Shown in pieces: positions 7,452 to 15,135 of a DNA stretch of 64,000 nucleotides; within the stretch, counting starts at the first letter, position 1, and the number at the start of each line of letters is the position of its first letter. The position numbers and the translations under genes were made by a program. Under the pieces are notes generated by a model that had not been told where the DNA came from, made no database searches, and saw nothing but the letters and a program-made list of their open reading frames with translations. The stretch spans positions 2,666,001-2,730,000 of the forward strand of contig NZ_CP093443.1 in assembly GCF_026168515.1 (NCBI RefSeq), in the 5' to 3' direction. This DNA comes from Brevibacterium spongiae. Its GTDB lineage: Bacteria > Actinomycetota > Actinomycetes > Actinomycetales > Brevibacteriaceae.

Positions 7452-9674
7452 TCAGTTGTCTGATCCCTCGTCGTCCGACTTCTCGTCTTCATCGGTGACC
7501 GGGGCCAGCGAGAGCTTGCCGCGGTCATCGATCTTCGTGATCTCGACCTGGACCTTCTGGCCCACGCCGACGACGTCCTCGACGTCCTCGACACGCTTGC
7601 CGTCATTGAGCTTGCGCAGCTCGGAGATGTGCAGCAGACCGTCCTTGCCCGGGGTCAGGGAGACGAAGGCGCCGAAGCTCATCGTCTTCACGACGGTGCC
7701 CAGGTAGCGTTCGCCGACCTCGGGGACCTGCGGGTTCGCGATCGCGTTGATCATCGAGCGGGCGGCCTCGGCGGCCGGTCCGTCGGTGGCACCGATGAGG
7801 ACGGTTCCGTCGTCTTCGATGCTGATATCCGCGCCCGTGTCCTCCTGGATCTGGTTGATCATCTTGCCCTTGGGCCCGATGACCTCACCGATCTTGTCGA
7901 CGGGGATGTTCACGGAGATGATCCGCGGAGCCGTCGGAGCCATCTCGGCCGGGGCATCGATGGCCTCGGCGATGACGTCGAGGATGACCATGCGTGCTTC
8001 GCGGGCCTGCTTGAGTGCGGCACCGAGCACCGAGGCGGGGAGGCCGTCGAGCTTGGTGTCGAGCTGGATCGCGGTGATGAAGTCACGCGTACCGGCGACC
8101 TTGAAGTCCATATCGCCGAAGGCATCTTCGGCACCGAGGATGTCGGTCAGAGCCGCGTATGCGGTCTGCTCGCCCTGGTCGGTGGAGATGACGTCGGAGA
8201 CGAGACCCATGGCGATGCCGGCGACGGGCGCCTGCAGCGGCACACCGGCCGAGAGCATGGCCAGCGTCGAGGCGCAGACCGAGCCCATCGAGGTCGAACC
8301 GTTCGAACCGAGGGCCTCGGAGACCTCACGGATCGCGTACGGGAAGTCCTCGCGCTTGGGCAGAACGGGCACGAGGGCACGTTCGGCCAGTGCGCCGTGG
8401 CCGATCTCGCGGCGCTTCGGGCTGCCCACACGACCGGTCTCACCGACCGAATAGGGCGGGAAGTTGTAGTGGTGCATGTAGCGCTTCGACGTCTCGGGTG
8501 AGAGCGAGTCGATGGTCTGCTCGAGCTTGAGCATATTCAGCGTGGTGACACCCAGGATCTGGGTTTCGCCGCGTTCGAAGATGGCCGAACCGTGCACGCG
8601 CGGGATGACGTTGGTCTCGGCGGTGAGCGGACGGATGTCCTTGAGACCGCGACCGTCGATGCGGATCTGTTCGGTGAGGATGCGCTTGCGCACGACCTGC
8701 TTGGTCAGCGCGTTGAGCGCGTTCGCGATCTCCTTCTCACGGCCTTCGAAGCGCTCCCCGAGCTTCTCGAAGAGCTCGTCGAGGAGGGCGGCACCTGCGG
8801 CTTCGCGCTCCTGCTTGTCGGCGATCTGGAAGTTCTCGGTCTGCTTCGCTTCGGCGAGTTCCTTCACGGCCTCGTAGACGTCGTCCTCGTAGTCGCGGAA
8901 GACGGGGAATTCGACGGTCGGCTTCGCGGCGCGATCGGCGAGTTCGGACTGCGCACGGCAGAGCTCGGCGATGAACGGCTTCGCAGCTTCGAGACCTTCG
9001 GACACGACCTCCTCGGTGGGGGCCGCAGCGCCGGTCTTGATCTTGTCGATGGCGTTGTCGGTGGCTTCGGCCTCGACCATCATGATGGCGACGTCGTCAC
9101 CGACCACGCGACCGGCGACAACCATGTTGAACACGGCGTCAGCGAGCTGTGAGTGGTTCGGGAAGGCGACCCACTGACCGTCGATGAGCGCGATGCGCAC
9201 ACCGCCGATGGGGCCGGAGAACGGCAGACCCGAGAGCTGGGTCGACATCGAGGCGGCGTTGATGGCCAGGGCGTCGTAGATGTGGTCGGGGTTGACCGAC
9301 ATCACGGTGACGACGACCTGGACCTCGTTGCGCAGGCCCTTGACGAAGGACGGGCGCAGCGGGCGGTCGATGAGGCGGCAGGTGAGGATCGCGTCGGTCG
9401 AGGGGCGTCCCTCACGGCGGAAGAACGAGCCGGGGATGCGGCCGGCGGCGTACATGCGCTCTTCGACGTCGACGGTCAGGGGGAAGAAGTCGAAGCCCTC
9501 ACGGGGGTTCTTTCCGGCCGAGGTGGCCGAGAACAGCATGGTGTCGTCGTCGAGGTAGGCGACGGCGGATCCGGCGGCCTGCTGGGCAAGTCGTCCGGTT
9601 TCGAAGCGAATGGTGTGTTTGCCGAAGCTGCCGTTGTCGATATGGGCAACGGCGGATTCAGGGTTGAGTCCCAC
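7452..9674 (-). CDS. pnp: Polyribonucleotide nucleotidyltransferase (PNPase)
   Basis: A 740-residue phosphorolytic 3'-5' exoribonuclease that also adds heteropolymeric tails; core enzyme of RNA decay. Domains in order: two RNase PH repeats with an alpha-helical linker, a KH domain (VIGPKGKM near residue 598) and a C-terminal S1 domain ([20 protein letters not shown], about residues 652-725), ending in an acidic tail. The start is the GTG at 9674 because AGAGGAGACTAC lies just upstream and the protein then begins with the family sequence [11 protein letters not shown]. An open frame continues 50 codons further upstream but reads low-complexity residues. It is preceded by a long structured leader after rpsO and followed by the M16 peptidase. 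Confidence 0.96.
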   Translation of the reverse strand: MGLNPESAVAHIDNGSFGKHTIRFETGRLAQQAAGSAVAYLDDDTMLFSATSAGKNPREGFDFFPLTVDVEERMYAAGRIPGSFFRREGRPSTDAILTCRLIDRPLRPSFVKGLRNEVQVVVTVMSVNPDHIYDALAINAASMSTQLSGLPFSGPIGGVRIALIDGQWVAFPNHSQLADAVFNMVVAGRVVGDDVAIMMVEAEATDNAIDKIKTGAAAPTEEVVSEGLEAAKPFIAELCRAQSELADRAAKPTVEFPVFRDYEDDVYEAVKELAEAKQTENFQIADKQEREAAGAALLDELFEKLGERFEGREKEIANALNALTKQVVRKRILTEQIRIDGRGLKDIRPLTAETNVIPRVHGSAIFERGETQILGVTTLNMLKLEQTIDSLSPETSKRYMHHYNFPPYSVGETGRVGSPKRREIGHGALAERALVPVLPKREDFPYAIREVSEALGSNGSTSMGSVCASTLAMLSAGVPLQAPVAGIAMGLVSDVISTDQGEQTAYAALTDILGAEDAFGDMDFKVAGTRDFITAIQLDTKLDGLPASVLGAALKQAREARMVILDVIAEAIDAPAEMAPTAPRIISVNIPVDKIGEVIGPKGKMINQIQEDTGADISIEDDGTVLIGATDGPAAEAARSMINAIANPQVPEVGERYLGTVVKTMSFGAFVSLTPGKDGLLHISELRKLNDGKRVEDVEDVVGVGQKVQVEITKIDDRGKLSLAPVTDEDEKSDDEGSDN

Positions 9675-10082
9675 GTAGTCTCCTCTGTTGTGCCGGTGCG
9701 CGGCGGCTCTCGCAAGGCCTGCAGCGCTCGAGGAAGGTCCCTCGACGCCAGGAGGCATCGCTCTGCATTGCGCAGCGCGAGGCCCCGCGCCCTTCCGGCG
9801 GGATATTGGCTGTGGACGATGCATGGATCCACGCCGGTCATCGATCGGGGCCCACGGAACCGGAGCTGCCAGCCGCTTGCCTCTGCAAGCCGGTGTCAGC
9901 GCACAATCCTCCGGAGGCCACTACCGAAGACCGAAACGTCCATGGCATGTGCGTCCACGCATGAGTCTACCGCAGAAGCACGAAAGCGCCCCACCGAGTG
10001 GTGGGACGCTTCCGAGCAGATCCGACGCGGTCGAAGCGATTCGATGCGGTCGAATCAGCGTAAGCCGATCAGCAGGGCTGGA
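9675..10082 (-). promoter_or_regulatory. rpsO-pnp intergenic region: terminator and structured pnp leader
   Basis: This 408-base gene-free stretch contains the rpsO terminator (9984-10010), a TAGACT element at 9964-9969 that could be a -10 for pnp although no good -35 is visible, and then about 290 bases of leader. The leader holds two perfect small hairpins: GCTTGC-AGAG-GCAAGC (9875-9890) and TCGAGG-GACCTT-CCTCGA (9728-9745). PNPase of other bacteria represses itself through its leader, so this may be a control region; that role is an inference. Confidence 0.5.
9984..10010 (-). terminator. Terminator after rpsO
   Basis: Read on the minus strand, AGCGTCCCACC and GGTGGGGCGCT pair fully (one G-T wobble) around the loop ACTC, followed by TTTCGT. 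The U-tract is short, so termination may be partial. Confidence 0.6.
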
Positions 10083-10352
10083 TCAGCGGCGCAGGCCGAG
10101 GCGCTTGATGAGCGAACGGTAACGCTCGATGTCGACCTTCTGCAGGTACTTGAGCATGCGGCGACGCTGGCCGACGAGGAGCAGCAGGCCACGACGCGAG
10201 TGGTGGTCGTGCTTGTGATCCTTGAAGTGTTCGGTCAGATCGGTGATCCGGCGGGTCAGCAGTGCAACCTGAACCTCGGGAGAACCGGTGTCGCCCTCAT
10301 GAGTTGCATATTCCTTGATGATCTCTTGCTTCACAGCGGTATCGAGAGCCAT
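10083..10352 (-). CDS. rpsO: 30S ribosomal protein S15 (uS15)
   Basis: An 89-residue protein of exactly the usual family length. The conserved features [34 protein letters not shown] and [15 protein letters not shown] are all present. It binds the central domain of 16S rRNA and is a primary assembly protein. The start ATG at 10352 is preceded by AAGGAGAAC. Position between ribF and pnp is the standard bacterial order. Confidence 0.97.
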   Translation of the reverse strand: MALDTAVKQEIIKEYATHEGDTGSPEVQVALLTRRITDLTEHFKDHKHDHHSRRGLLLLVGQRRRMLKYLQKVDIERYRSLIKRLGLRR

Positions 10353-10443
10353 GGAGTTCTCCTTCGTATCGTTGCGCGGCGCGAAGACCTGAAGTCTTCG
10401 CACTATGGGACCGCGGCCGGTGAAAACGGCAGAGATCAGCTTA

Positions 10444-11382
10444 TCAGGTGTGCAGGACCTCGCGCACATCGGCGATGTCCTCATGCATCTGCACGATGAG
10501 GTCGTCCATCCCGGTGAACGCGACCTGGCCGCGGATGCGGGCGACGAATTCGAGAGTCATCTCACGGTCGTAGACGTCGAATGCGCCGAATTCCTTATCG
10601 AGCACATGGGCTTCGACGCGGCGTTCGCTGCCTTTGAATGTCGGGTTCGTGCCCACGGAGATCGCCGCCGGGTACGGCTGGCCCTCGCCGGAGAACGTCG
10701 CCCAGCCGGCGTAGACGCCGTCGGCGGGGACGAGCCCTTCGGGGTTCTCGGAGAGGTTCGCCGTCGGGAATCCGAGGTCGCGTCCGCGGGCGTCGCCGTG
10801 GACGACAGTGCCGTGGAGGGCATGGTAGCGGCCAAGCTGATCGGCCACCTCGGCGACGTCGCCTGCCGTGAGCTGTTCGCGGATGCGCGAGGACGAATAC
10901 CGTCCTCCGCGGCCGACTTCGTCGATCGTCTCGGTCCGGAAGCCGTAGACCTCGCCGAGGCGGCGCAGCGTGTCGATGGTGCCTTCGTTGTCACGGCCGA
11001 AGCGGACGTCGTCGCCGACGACGACGATCTTCGCGGCCAGGGCTTCGACGAAGTAGGTGCGCACGAATTCCTCGGCCGTCTGAGCGGCGAAGTCGAGGTC
11101 GTAGGGCTGGATGAGCAGCGCATCGATGCCGGTGGCCGCGATGAGGTCGGCGCGCTGCCGGGTGGAGGTGATCATCACGGTCGGTTCCGCGGGGCGGTGG
11201 ACGGTGCGCGGATGCGGGTCGAAGGTCATCGCGATCGAGCGCAGCCCGTTCTGGCGGGCGAGTTCGGCGACGGTCGTCAGGACGGTCTGGTGTCCGCGGT
11301 GCACGCCGTCGAAGTTGCCGAGGGTGACGACGGTGCCGACAGCGTCGACCTCGACCTCATCGAGTCCGTGATACAGCTCCAC
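10444..11382 (-). CDS. ribF: Bifunctional riboflavin kinase / FAD synthetase
   Basis: A 312-residue protein that phosphorylates riboflavin to FMN and adenylates FMN to FAD. The N-terminal nucleotidyltransferase domain has [13 protein letters not shown] and TFDPHPR; the C-terminal kinase domain has LGFPTANL and the family segment VYAGWA...VGTNPTF. The start is taken as the GTG at 11382 because GGAAGGAGCG lies ten bases upstream; a GTG at 11406 would place that site inside the gene. It stands between rpsO and the SatD pair, as in related actinobacteria. No FMN riboswitch is visible upstream. Confidence 0.94.
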   Translation of the reverse strand: MELYHGLDEVEVDAVGTVVTLGNFDGVHRGHQTVLTTVAELARQNGLRSIAMTFDPHPRTVHRPAEPTVMITSTRQRADLIAATGIDALLIQPYDLDFAAQTAEEFVRTYFVEALAAKIVVVGDDVRFGRDNEGTIDTLRRLGEVYGFRTETIDEVGRGGRYSSSRIREQLTAGDVAEVADQLGRYHALHGTVVHGDARGRDLGFPTANLSENPEGLVPADGVYAGWATFSGEGQPYPAAISVGTNPTFKGSERRVEAHVLDKEFGAFDVYDREMTLEFVARIRGQVAFTGMDDLIVQMHEDIADVREVLHT

Positions 11383-11474
11383 CAGACGTTCGCTCCTTCC
11401 GTGCACCGATTCAGATTATCGCAGAGACCTCGCGCCTCCTAACCCGCACCTCGCCGAGGCGGTCCACCCCGATC

Positions 11475-11846
11475 TCAGGTGATGATCGCCCACCCGATGA
11501 TCCCGATGAGGGAGGCGAAGGCGATGGAGACGAAGGTGCCGATGATGAACCGCTCCCCCGCCGCTGCAGAGGATTTGATCTCGGCGAACCGGCCGAGCCC
11601 CTTGACCGCGATGACCACGGCCATGAGTTCGGGACGACCGAGGACGATCGCTCCGGCGATGAGGGCGCGTTCGACGATGCCGATCCACATTCCCCCGCGC
11701 AGGACCTCGACGTCTTCGGCCCCGGTGCGCTCGGGTTTGCTTCCGGGGCCCGCATGGGTCAGCCGCAGGAAAGCAGGCACGAGCGGCCAGCCGATGAGTG
11801 CTGCGACGACGGCCGCTGCGACGGCGATGAGCACGTCAGTCCACAT
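11475..11846 (-). CDS. Small membrane protein cotranscribed with a SatD-family regulator
   Basis: A 123-residue protein with three predicted membrane segments: residues about 5-28, 56-80 and 100-122. A soluble loop (HAGPGSKPERTGAEDVE) separates the first two. The C-terminal pattern KGLGRF...GERFIIGTFVS resembles small integral membrane proteins found beside SatD-type genes. Its ATG lies inside the last codons of the satD-like gene (11-base overlap), implying translational coupling. No enzymatic motif is visible and the function is unknown. Confidence 0.7.
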   Translation of the reverse strand: MWTDVLIAVAAAVVAALIGWPLVPAFLRLTHAGPGSKPERTGAEDVEVLRGGMWIGIVERALIAGAIVLGRPELMAVVIAVKGLGRFAEIKSSAAAGERFIIGTFVSIAFASLIGIIGWAIIT

Positions 11847-12519
11847 TGTCTGCTCCTTCTGCCAGCCCGAGGTGATGGCGGGCGAGATCCTCGGCGCCGG
11901 CGACGATCTCGGCGATGCCGGGAGCGAGCACCCGGGACACTGCCTGCTGGGAGACGTCGAAGCGGGCAGCGATCTCGTTCTGGGTCGCCTCGGGGTGGTC
12001 GAGACGGTAGTTGACGTAGCCGCGGGAGTGGACGCGCAGCTCTGCCAGCGTGCTCACGAGCAGGCGCAGACTCGCCTCGGCGAGACGACGGTGAGCGTCC
12101 GGTGCGGTGCTCTGTTCGGCGCTTGGGTCAACCGACCCCGGGTTGACGGCAGCCTCCGACGCCGCACTCTGCCCGGCGCTCGGGTCAGAGCGTACGATGA
12201 GGTTGGCGGGAGCGGTCTTTGCGGCTTCCACGGCCTGGCGGGCGGCGTAGAAGGCGGGGCCGCGACCCTCGGTCGTCGATTCGGGCAGCGGTTCGTCGAC
12301 GGCGCCGATGCCGATGCCGATGTGCCACCCGGCCTCGACCGCGAGCCGGCGCACCGCCTCGGCGACGGCATGCGCATCATCGAGGACGCCCTGGACCTCA
12401 TCGCCGATCGTCCGGGCGAAGGGCACGAGCGTCGGGATGGATGACAGAACAGCGAGGGCCTCGGGCACGGCATCGTTGCTCGTGCGCGAATCCTGCTGGT
12501 CGATGGTCAAGACGAACAT
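11836..12519 (-). CDS. SatD-family protein with C-terminal helix-turn-helix
   Basis: A 227-residue protein. The N-terminal segment FVLTIDQQDSRTSND and the following FARTIGDEVQGVLDD fit the SatD family, whose molecular role is poorly defined. A C-terminal helix-turn-helix is clear: NEIAARFDVSQQAVSRVL, about residues 178-196. The middle (about residues 110-140) is a Ser/Ala/Glu-rich loop carrying a 57-base direct duplication. The ATG at 12519 is chosen because it places the conserved N-terminal strand at the start and lies about 30 bases downstream of a strong predicted promoter with an embedded palindrome. Autoregulation is likely. It is followed by the overlapping membrane-protein gene. Confidence 0.7.
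   Translation of the reverse strand: MFVLTIDQQDSRTSNDAVPEALAVLSSIPTLVPFARTIGDEVQGVLDDAHAVAEAVRRLAVEAGWHIGIGIGAVDEPLPESTTEGRGPAFYAARQAVEAAKTAPANLIVRSDPSAGQSAASEAAVNPGSVDPSAEQSTAPDAHRRLAEASLRLLVSTLAELRVHSRGYVNYRLDHPEATQNEIAARFDVSQQAVSRVLAPGIAEIVAGAEDLARHHLGLAEGADNVD
12111..12187 (-). repeat. 57-bp period imperfect direct repeat in the satD-like gene
   Basis: Two 20-base copies at 12111-12130 and 12168-12187 differ at three positions and are exactly 57 bases (19 codons) apart, so the reading frame is kept. In the protein this gives the paired motifs DPSAGQS and DPSAEQS in a low-complexity loop. Confidence 0.7.
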
Positions 12520-12547
12520 GGGACCAGTACAGCAGATCGCAGACTGC

Positions 12548-12576
12548 AATACAAGTGTTTTGATTGTATTTGTCAA
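12548..12576 (-). promoter_or_regulatory. Promoter with embedded operator upstream of the satD-like gene
   Basis: On the minus strand TTGACA (12571-12576, a perfect -35) and TGTATT (12548-12553) are 17 bases apart. The spacer and -10 are covered exactly by a perfect 7-bp inverted repeat, AATACAA and TTGTATT, at 12548-12570. The local AT-richness stands out against the surrounding DNA. Because the downstream gene encodes a helix-turn-helix protein, autoregulation at this site is the simplest reading. Confidence 0.65.
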
Positions 12577-12595
12577 TTACAACGAAACAGATTGT

Positions 12596-13534
12596 TTATG
12601 CGAGGTCGATGGCGAAAGCCGTGACAGACTTGAGGCCGCCGCCGGATCGCACCTCGGCCACGGAGACGAGTTCGTTCTCCCAGACCACGGCGACTTCCCT
12701 GCCGGTCACGTCCTCCGAGCCGATACCGGCGGACCAGTCATCGGCCTCGACGGTCTTGCCCTGCATGAGGGCGGTGGCCTGGTCGCGGGTGACGGTGACG
12801 ACGGCCAGCAGGGTGCGGGCCGCCTCGGCCAAGGTGATGAGTTCCGGTGCGGCGACGTCGAGATCCTCGGGCAGGGTCACGGCCTGGTCGATGTCGAAGG
12901 CGCCGACTCGGGTGCGGCGCAGCGCCGTGAGATGACCGAACACGCCGAGGTCGGTGCCGATGTCGCGGGCGAGTGCCCGCACGTAGGTGCCCGAGGAGCA
13001 GTCGACTTCGACATCGACGTCGATGAAGCCTTCGTCTGCGGCGAAGCGGATGTCAATGATCTCGAACGCCGAGACCTCGACGCGGCGGGCCTTCAGTTCG
13101 ACGTTCTCGCCTGCGCGCACGCGCGCATACGAGCGCTTGCCGTCGACCTTGATCGCCGAGACGGCACTGGGCACCTGGTCGATGGAACCGCGCAGCTTGG
13201 CCACTGCGGCTTCGATGGCGGCGGCGCCCACGCCGGAGAGATCGGCCGGATCCGCGAAGCGATCGGGTTCGGAGTCAGCATCATCGGTCGGGGTCGACGA
13301 GCCCAGACGAATCGTCGCGAAGTACGTCTTCGAGACCCCGGTGATGTAGGTGAGCAGCTTGGTACCGCGGCCGAGGCCGAGCACCAGCACTCCCGTGGCC
13401 ATGGGATCGAGCGTTCCGGCGTGGCCGACCTTCTTGGTGCCGAACCAGCGGCGGATGCGTGAGACCACGCCGTGGGAGCTCAGACCCTGCGACTTGTCGC
13501 AGACGAGGATGCCCTGCGGGGAAGAATCACTCAC
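12596..13534 (-). CDS. truB: tRNA pseudouridine(55) synthase
   Basis: A 312-residue enzyme that makes pseudouridine 55 in the T-loop of tRNAs. The catalytic motif HAGTLDPMATGVL has its Asp at residue 43, and the family segment LTYITGVSKTYFATIRLG follows. The C-terminus carries a PUA-like region. The start is the GTG at 13534, eleven bases after the stop of the secreted-protein gene. In most bacteria truB directly follows rbfA; here one gene intervenes. Downstream is the separately promoted satD-like gene. Confidence 0.94.
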   Translation of the reverse strand: MSDSSPQGILVCDKSQGLSSHGVVSRIRRWFGTKKVGHAGTLDPMATGVLVLGLGRGTKLLTYITGVSKTYFATIRLGSSTPTDDADSEPDRFADPADLSGVGAAAIEAAVAKLRGSIDQVPSAVSAIKVDGKRSYARVRAGENVELKARRVEVSAFEIIDIRFAADEGFIDVDVEVDCSSGTYVRALARDIGTDLGVFGHLTALRRTRVGAFDIDQAVTLPEDLDVAAPELITLAEAARTLLAVVTVTRDQATALMQGKTVEADDWSAGIGSEDVTGREVAVVWENELVSVAEVRSGGGLKSVTAFAIDLA

Positions 13535-13545
13535 GAAGGCAGGGA

Positions 13546-14424
13546 TCAGTTGAAGGAGGCGTGCACATGATCCATGTGATTCGCCGTCGCGTCTCCGCGA
13601 TCCTCCATGCTCTTCCAGCCCTGACCGGGCATCCAGATGCGCTGCTGCCAGATGACGTACTTGACGTTGAGGCTGCCCTGGTTCTTGATGAGGTACTCGG
13701 CAATGCGGTCGCCGGTCGCACGGTTGATCATAATGTCGATGGCTTCACCGGTGTTGTGATCGGAACCGGTGCCGGGGCGGCGTCCGCCGAAGGTCTTGAC
13801 TTCGGGGAACTTCGCGCACACGGCACGGTAGCCGTTGACGGCGTTCGGCAGCAGACCGGATTCGATCGACGACGACACGCTGCACGGCGGTGCGGAGGTG
13901 TCGCTCGAGGCGCCTTCGTCCTTCGAGGACGAGTCATCCGAGGACTTCTCGTCCGACGAACCCGAGGACGAGTCCTCGCTGCTCTCGGCCGAGGATTCGG
14001 CGGTGGGCTTGGGCTTCGGCGGAGCCTTGACCTCAAGCGTGGTCTTCGACGACTTGTTCTTGTACTTCGGGTCGTCCTTGACCTTCTCGAGGTACTCTTC
14101 GCCGGCCTTCTCCCGCTGCGCGTCGATCTCGTCCTGGCTCACCGACGACGGGGTCGCTTGCTCAGGAGTGGTGCTCGCGGCTTCGCTGGTGACGGTGCCG
14201 GATTCCGGCGGACCCATCACGACGGTCGAACCGACCACGGCCGCGGTCGCTGCCGCCGGAACGGCGATGGCGGCAACGACGGGACGCTGCTTGACGGTCG
14301 CCAGCACAGAGGTCGCCGTCGACGGCGAGGTCGCTGCGCGTCGGCCCGCGGGGCGCTTGCCGGGAGTCAGATCCCGGACGAGCTGCTTCGCGAACGACGG
14401 CTTCGGTGAAGAGTGCTTACCCAA
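13546..14424 (-). CDS. Secreted or membrane-anchored protein with an ARB_07466-type C-terminal domain
   Basis: A 292-residue protein. Residues about 48-70 (VVAAIAVPAAATAAVVGSTV) form a single hydrophobic segment after a basic, Arg/Lys-rich N-terminus, consistent with an uncleaved anchor or a late signal peptide. Residues about 110-185 are a charged Ser/Glu/Asp/Lys-rich stalk. The C-terminal domain (CSVSSSIESGLLPNAV to MDHVHASFN) resembles the actinobacterial ARB_07466-like domain, related in shape to M15-type peptidoglycan enzymes, with GSDHNTGEAIDIM and the terminal DHVH as possible metal ligands. It probably acts at the cell wall; catalysis is unproven. It has its own predicted promoter after rbfA. 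Confidence 0.7.
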   Translation of the reverse strand: MGKHSSPKPSFAKQLVRDLTPGKRPAGRRAATSPSTATSVLATVKQRPVVAAIAVPAAATAAVVGSTVVMGPPESGTVTSEAASTTPEQATPSSVSQDEIDAQREKAGEEYLEKVKDDPKYKNKSSKTTLEVKAPPKPKPTAESSAESSEDSSSGSSDEKSSDDSSSKDEGASSDTSAPPCSVSSSIESGLLPNAVNGYRAVCAKFPEVKTFGGRRPGTGSDHNTGEAIDIMINRATGDRIAEYLIKNQGSLNVKYVIWQQRIWMPGQGWKSMEDRGDATANHMDHVHASFN

Positions 14425-14470
14425 TGCAGAATTCCCTTAACAGAGTCGTAATCGTTTCGTTACCGGAAAA

Positions 14471-14498
14471 AGTCTACGACATCTCGGAAAGATAACAA
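14471..14498 (-). promoter_or_regulatory. Predicted promoter for the secreted-protein gene
   Basis: Minus-strand TTGTTA (14493-14498) and TAGACT (14471-14476) are separated by 16 bases. The start codon is about 47 bases downstream. The region is notably AT-rich. Confidence 0.45.
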
Positions 14499-14557
14499 AA
14501 CTGTTACGAGAAGTTTTTCTGAATTCGTGACGAAGACCATCGTGACGAAGTCCAGGG

Positions 14558-14992
14558 TCACTCGTCGTCAGGGGTCTCGCTCTTCTTGTACGGATCGGCC
14601 TCACCCGCGTGCTGTGCGTCCTTGGCCAGACCGGCCACACGCGCATCGTCGGCGGCAGCCTGAGCGAGCAGTCCGTCGAGTCGTGCGGCCGCCTCGGGGA
14701 CGGCGTCGGCGATGAATTCGAGACTCGGTGTCAGCCGGATCGTCAGGCCCTTGCCGACCTCGGAGCGGATGAATCCCTTCGCGGATTCCAGCGCTTTGCC
14801 GGTGCCGATGAGGTCCTGGTCATCGCCGTAGACGGTGTAGAAGATGTCGGCGTGCTGCAGATCTCCGGTCACCCGGACATCCGTGACGGTGACGAAGCCG
14901 AGGCGCGGATCCTTGAGCCGACGCTCGATCGTGCTGGCGACGATGACCTTGATCTGGTCGGCGATCTTGCGAGCCCTGGTGGGGTCTGCCAT
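14558..14992 (-). CDS. rbfA: Ribosome-binding factor A
   Basis: A 144-residue 30S maturation factor. The family core is complete: [38 protein letters not shown], and [15 protein letters not shown], with a KH-like fold. The C-terminal 30 residues are a charged extension common in actinobacteria. The start ATG at 14992 follows AAGGACAGC. It lies 143 bases downstream of infB, matching the conserved nusA-infB-rbfA order. Confidence 0.95.
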   Translation of the reverse strand: MADPTRARKIADQIKVIVASTIERRLKDPRLGFVTVTDVRVTGDLQHADIFYTVYGDDQDLIGTGKALESAKGFIRSEVGKGLTIRLTPSLEFIADAVPEAAARLDGLLAQAAADDARVAGLAKDAQHAGEADPYKKSETPDDE

Positions 14993-15135
14993 GGTGCTGT
15001 CCTTCTGGTTCGGGGCCGAAGCTTCTCTTCTGGCCCTATTTTAGACGTGGAATCGAACCGGCTCCGGCCGGTCCCCTGTACCGGGGTCCGACCGGAGCCG
15101 ACGAATCCGACTCACGTCGAAAGCCTGCGACTGTC

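Noticed and set aside
11383..11474. FMN riboswitch before ribF
   Set aside because: The 92-base gap is too short and shows none of the conserved FMN-aptamer segments.
14425..14557. c-di-AMP (ydaO) riboswitch before the secreted wall protein
   Set aside because: Such riboswitches control some actinobacterial wall enzymes, but the gap of 133 bases is too short and no matching core was seen.
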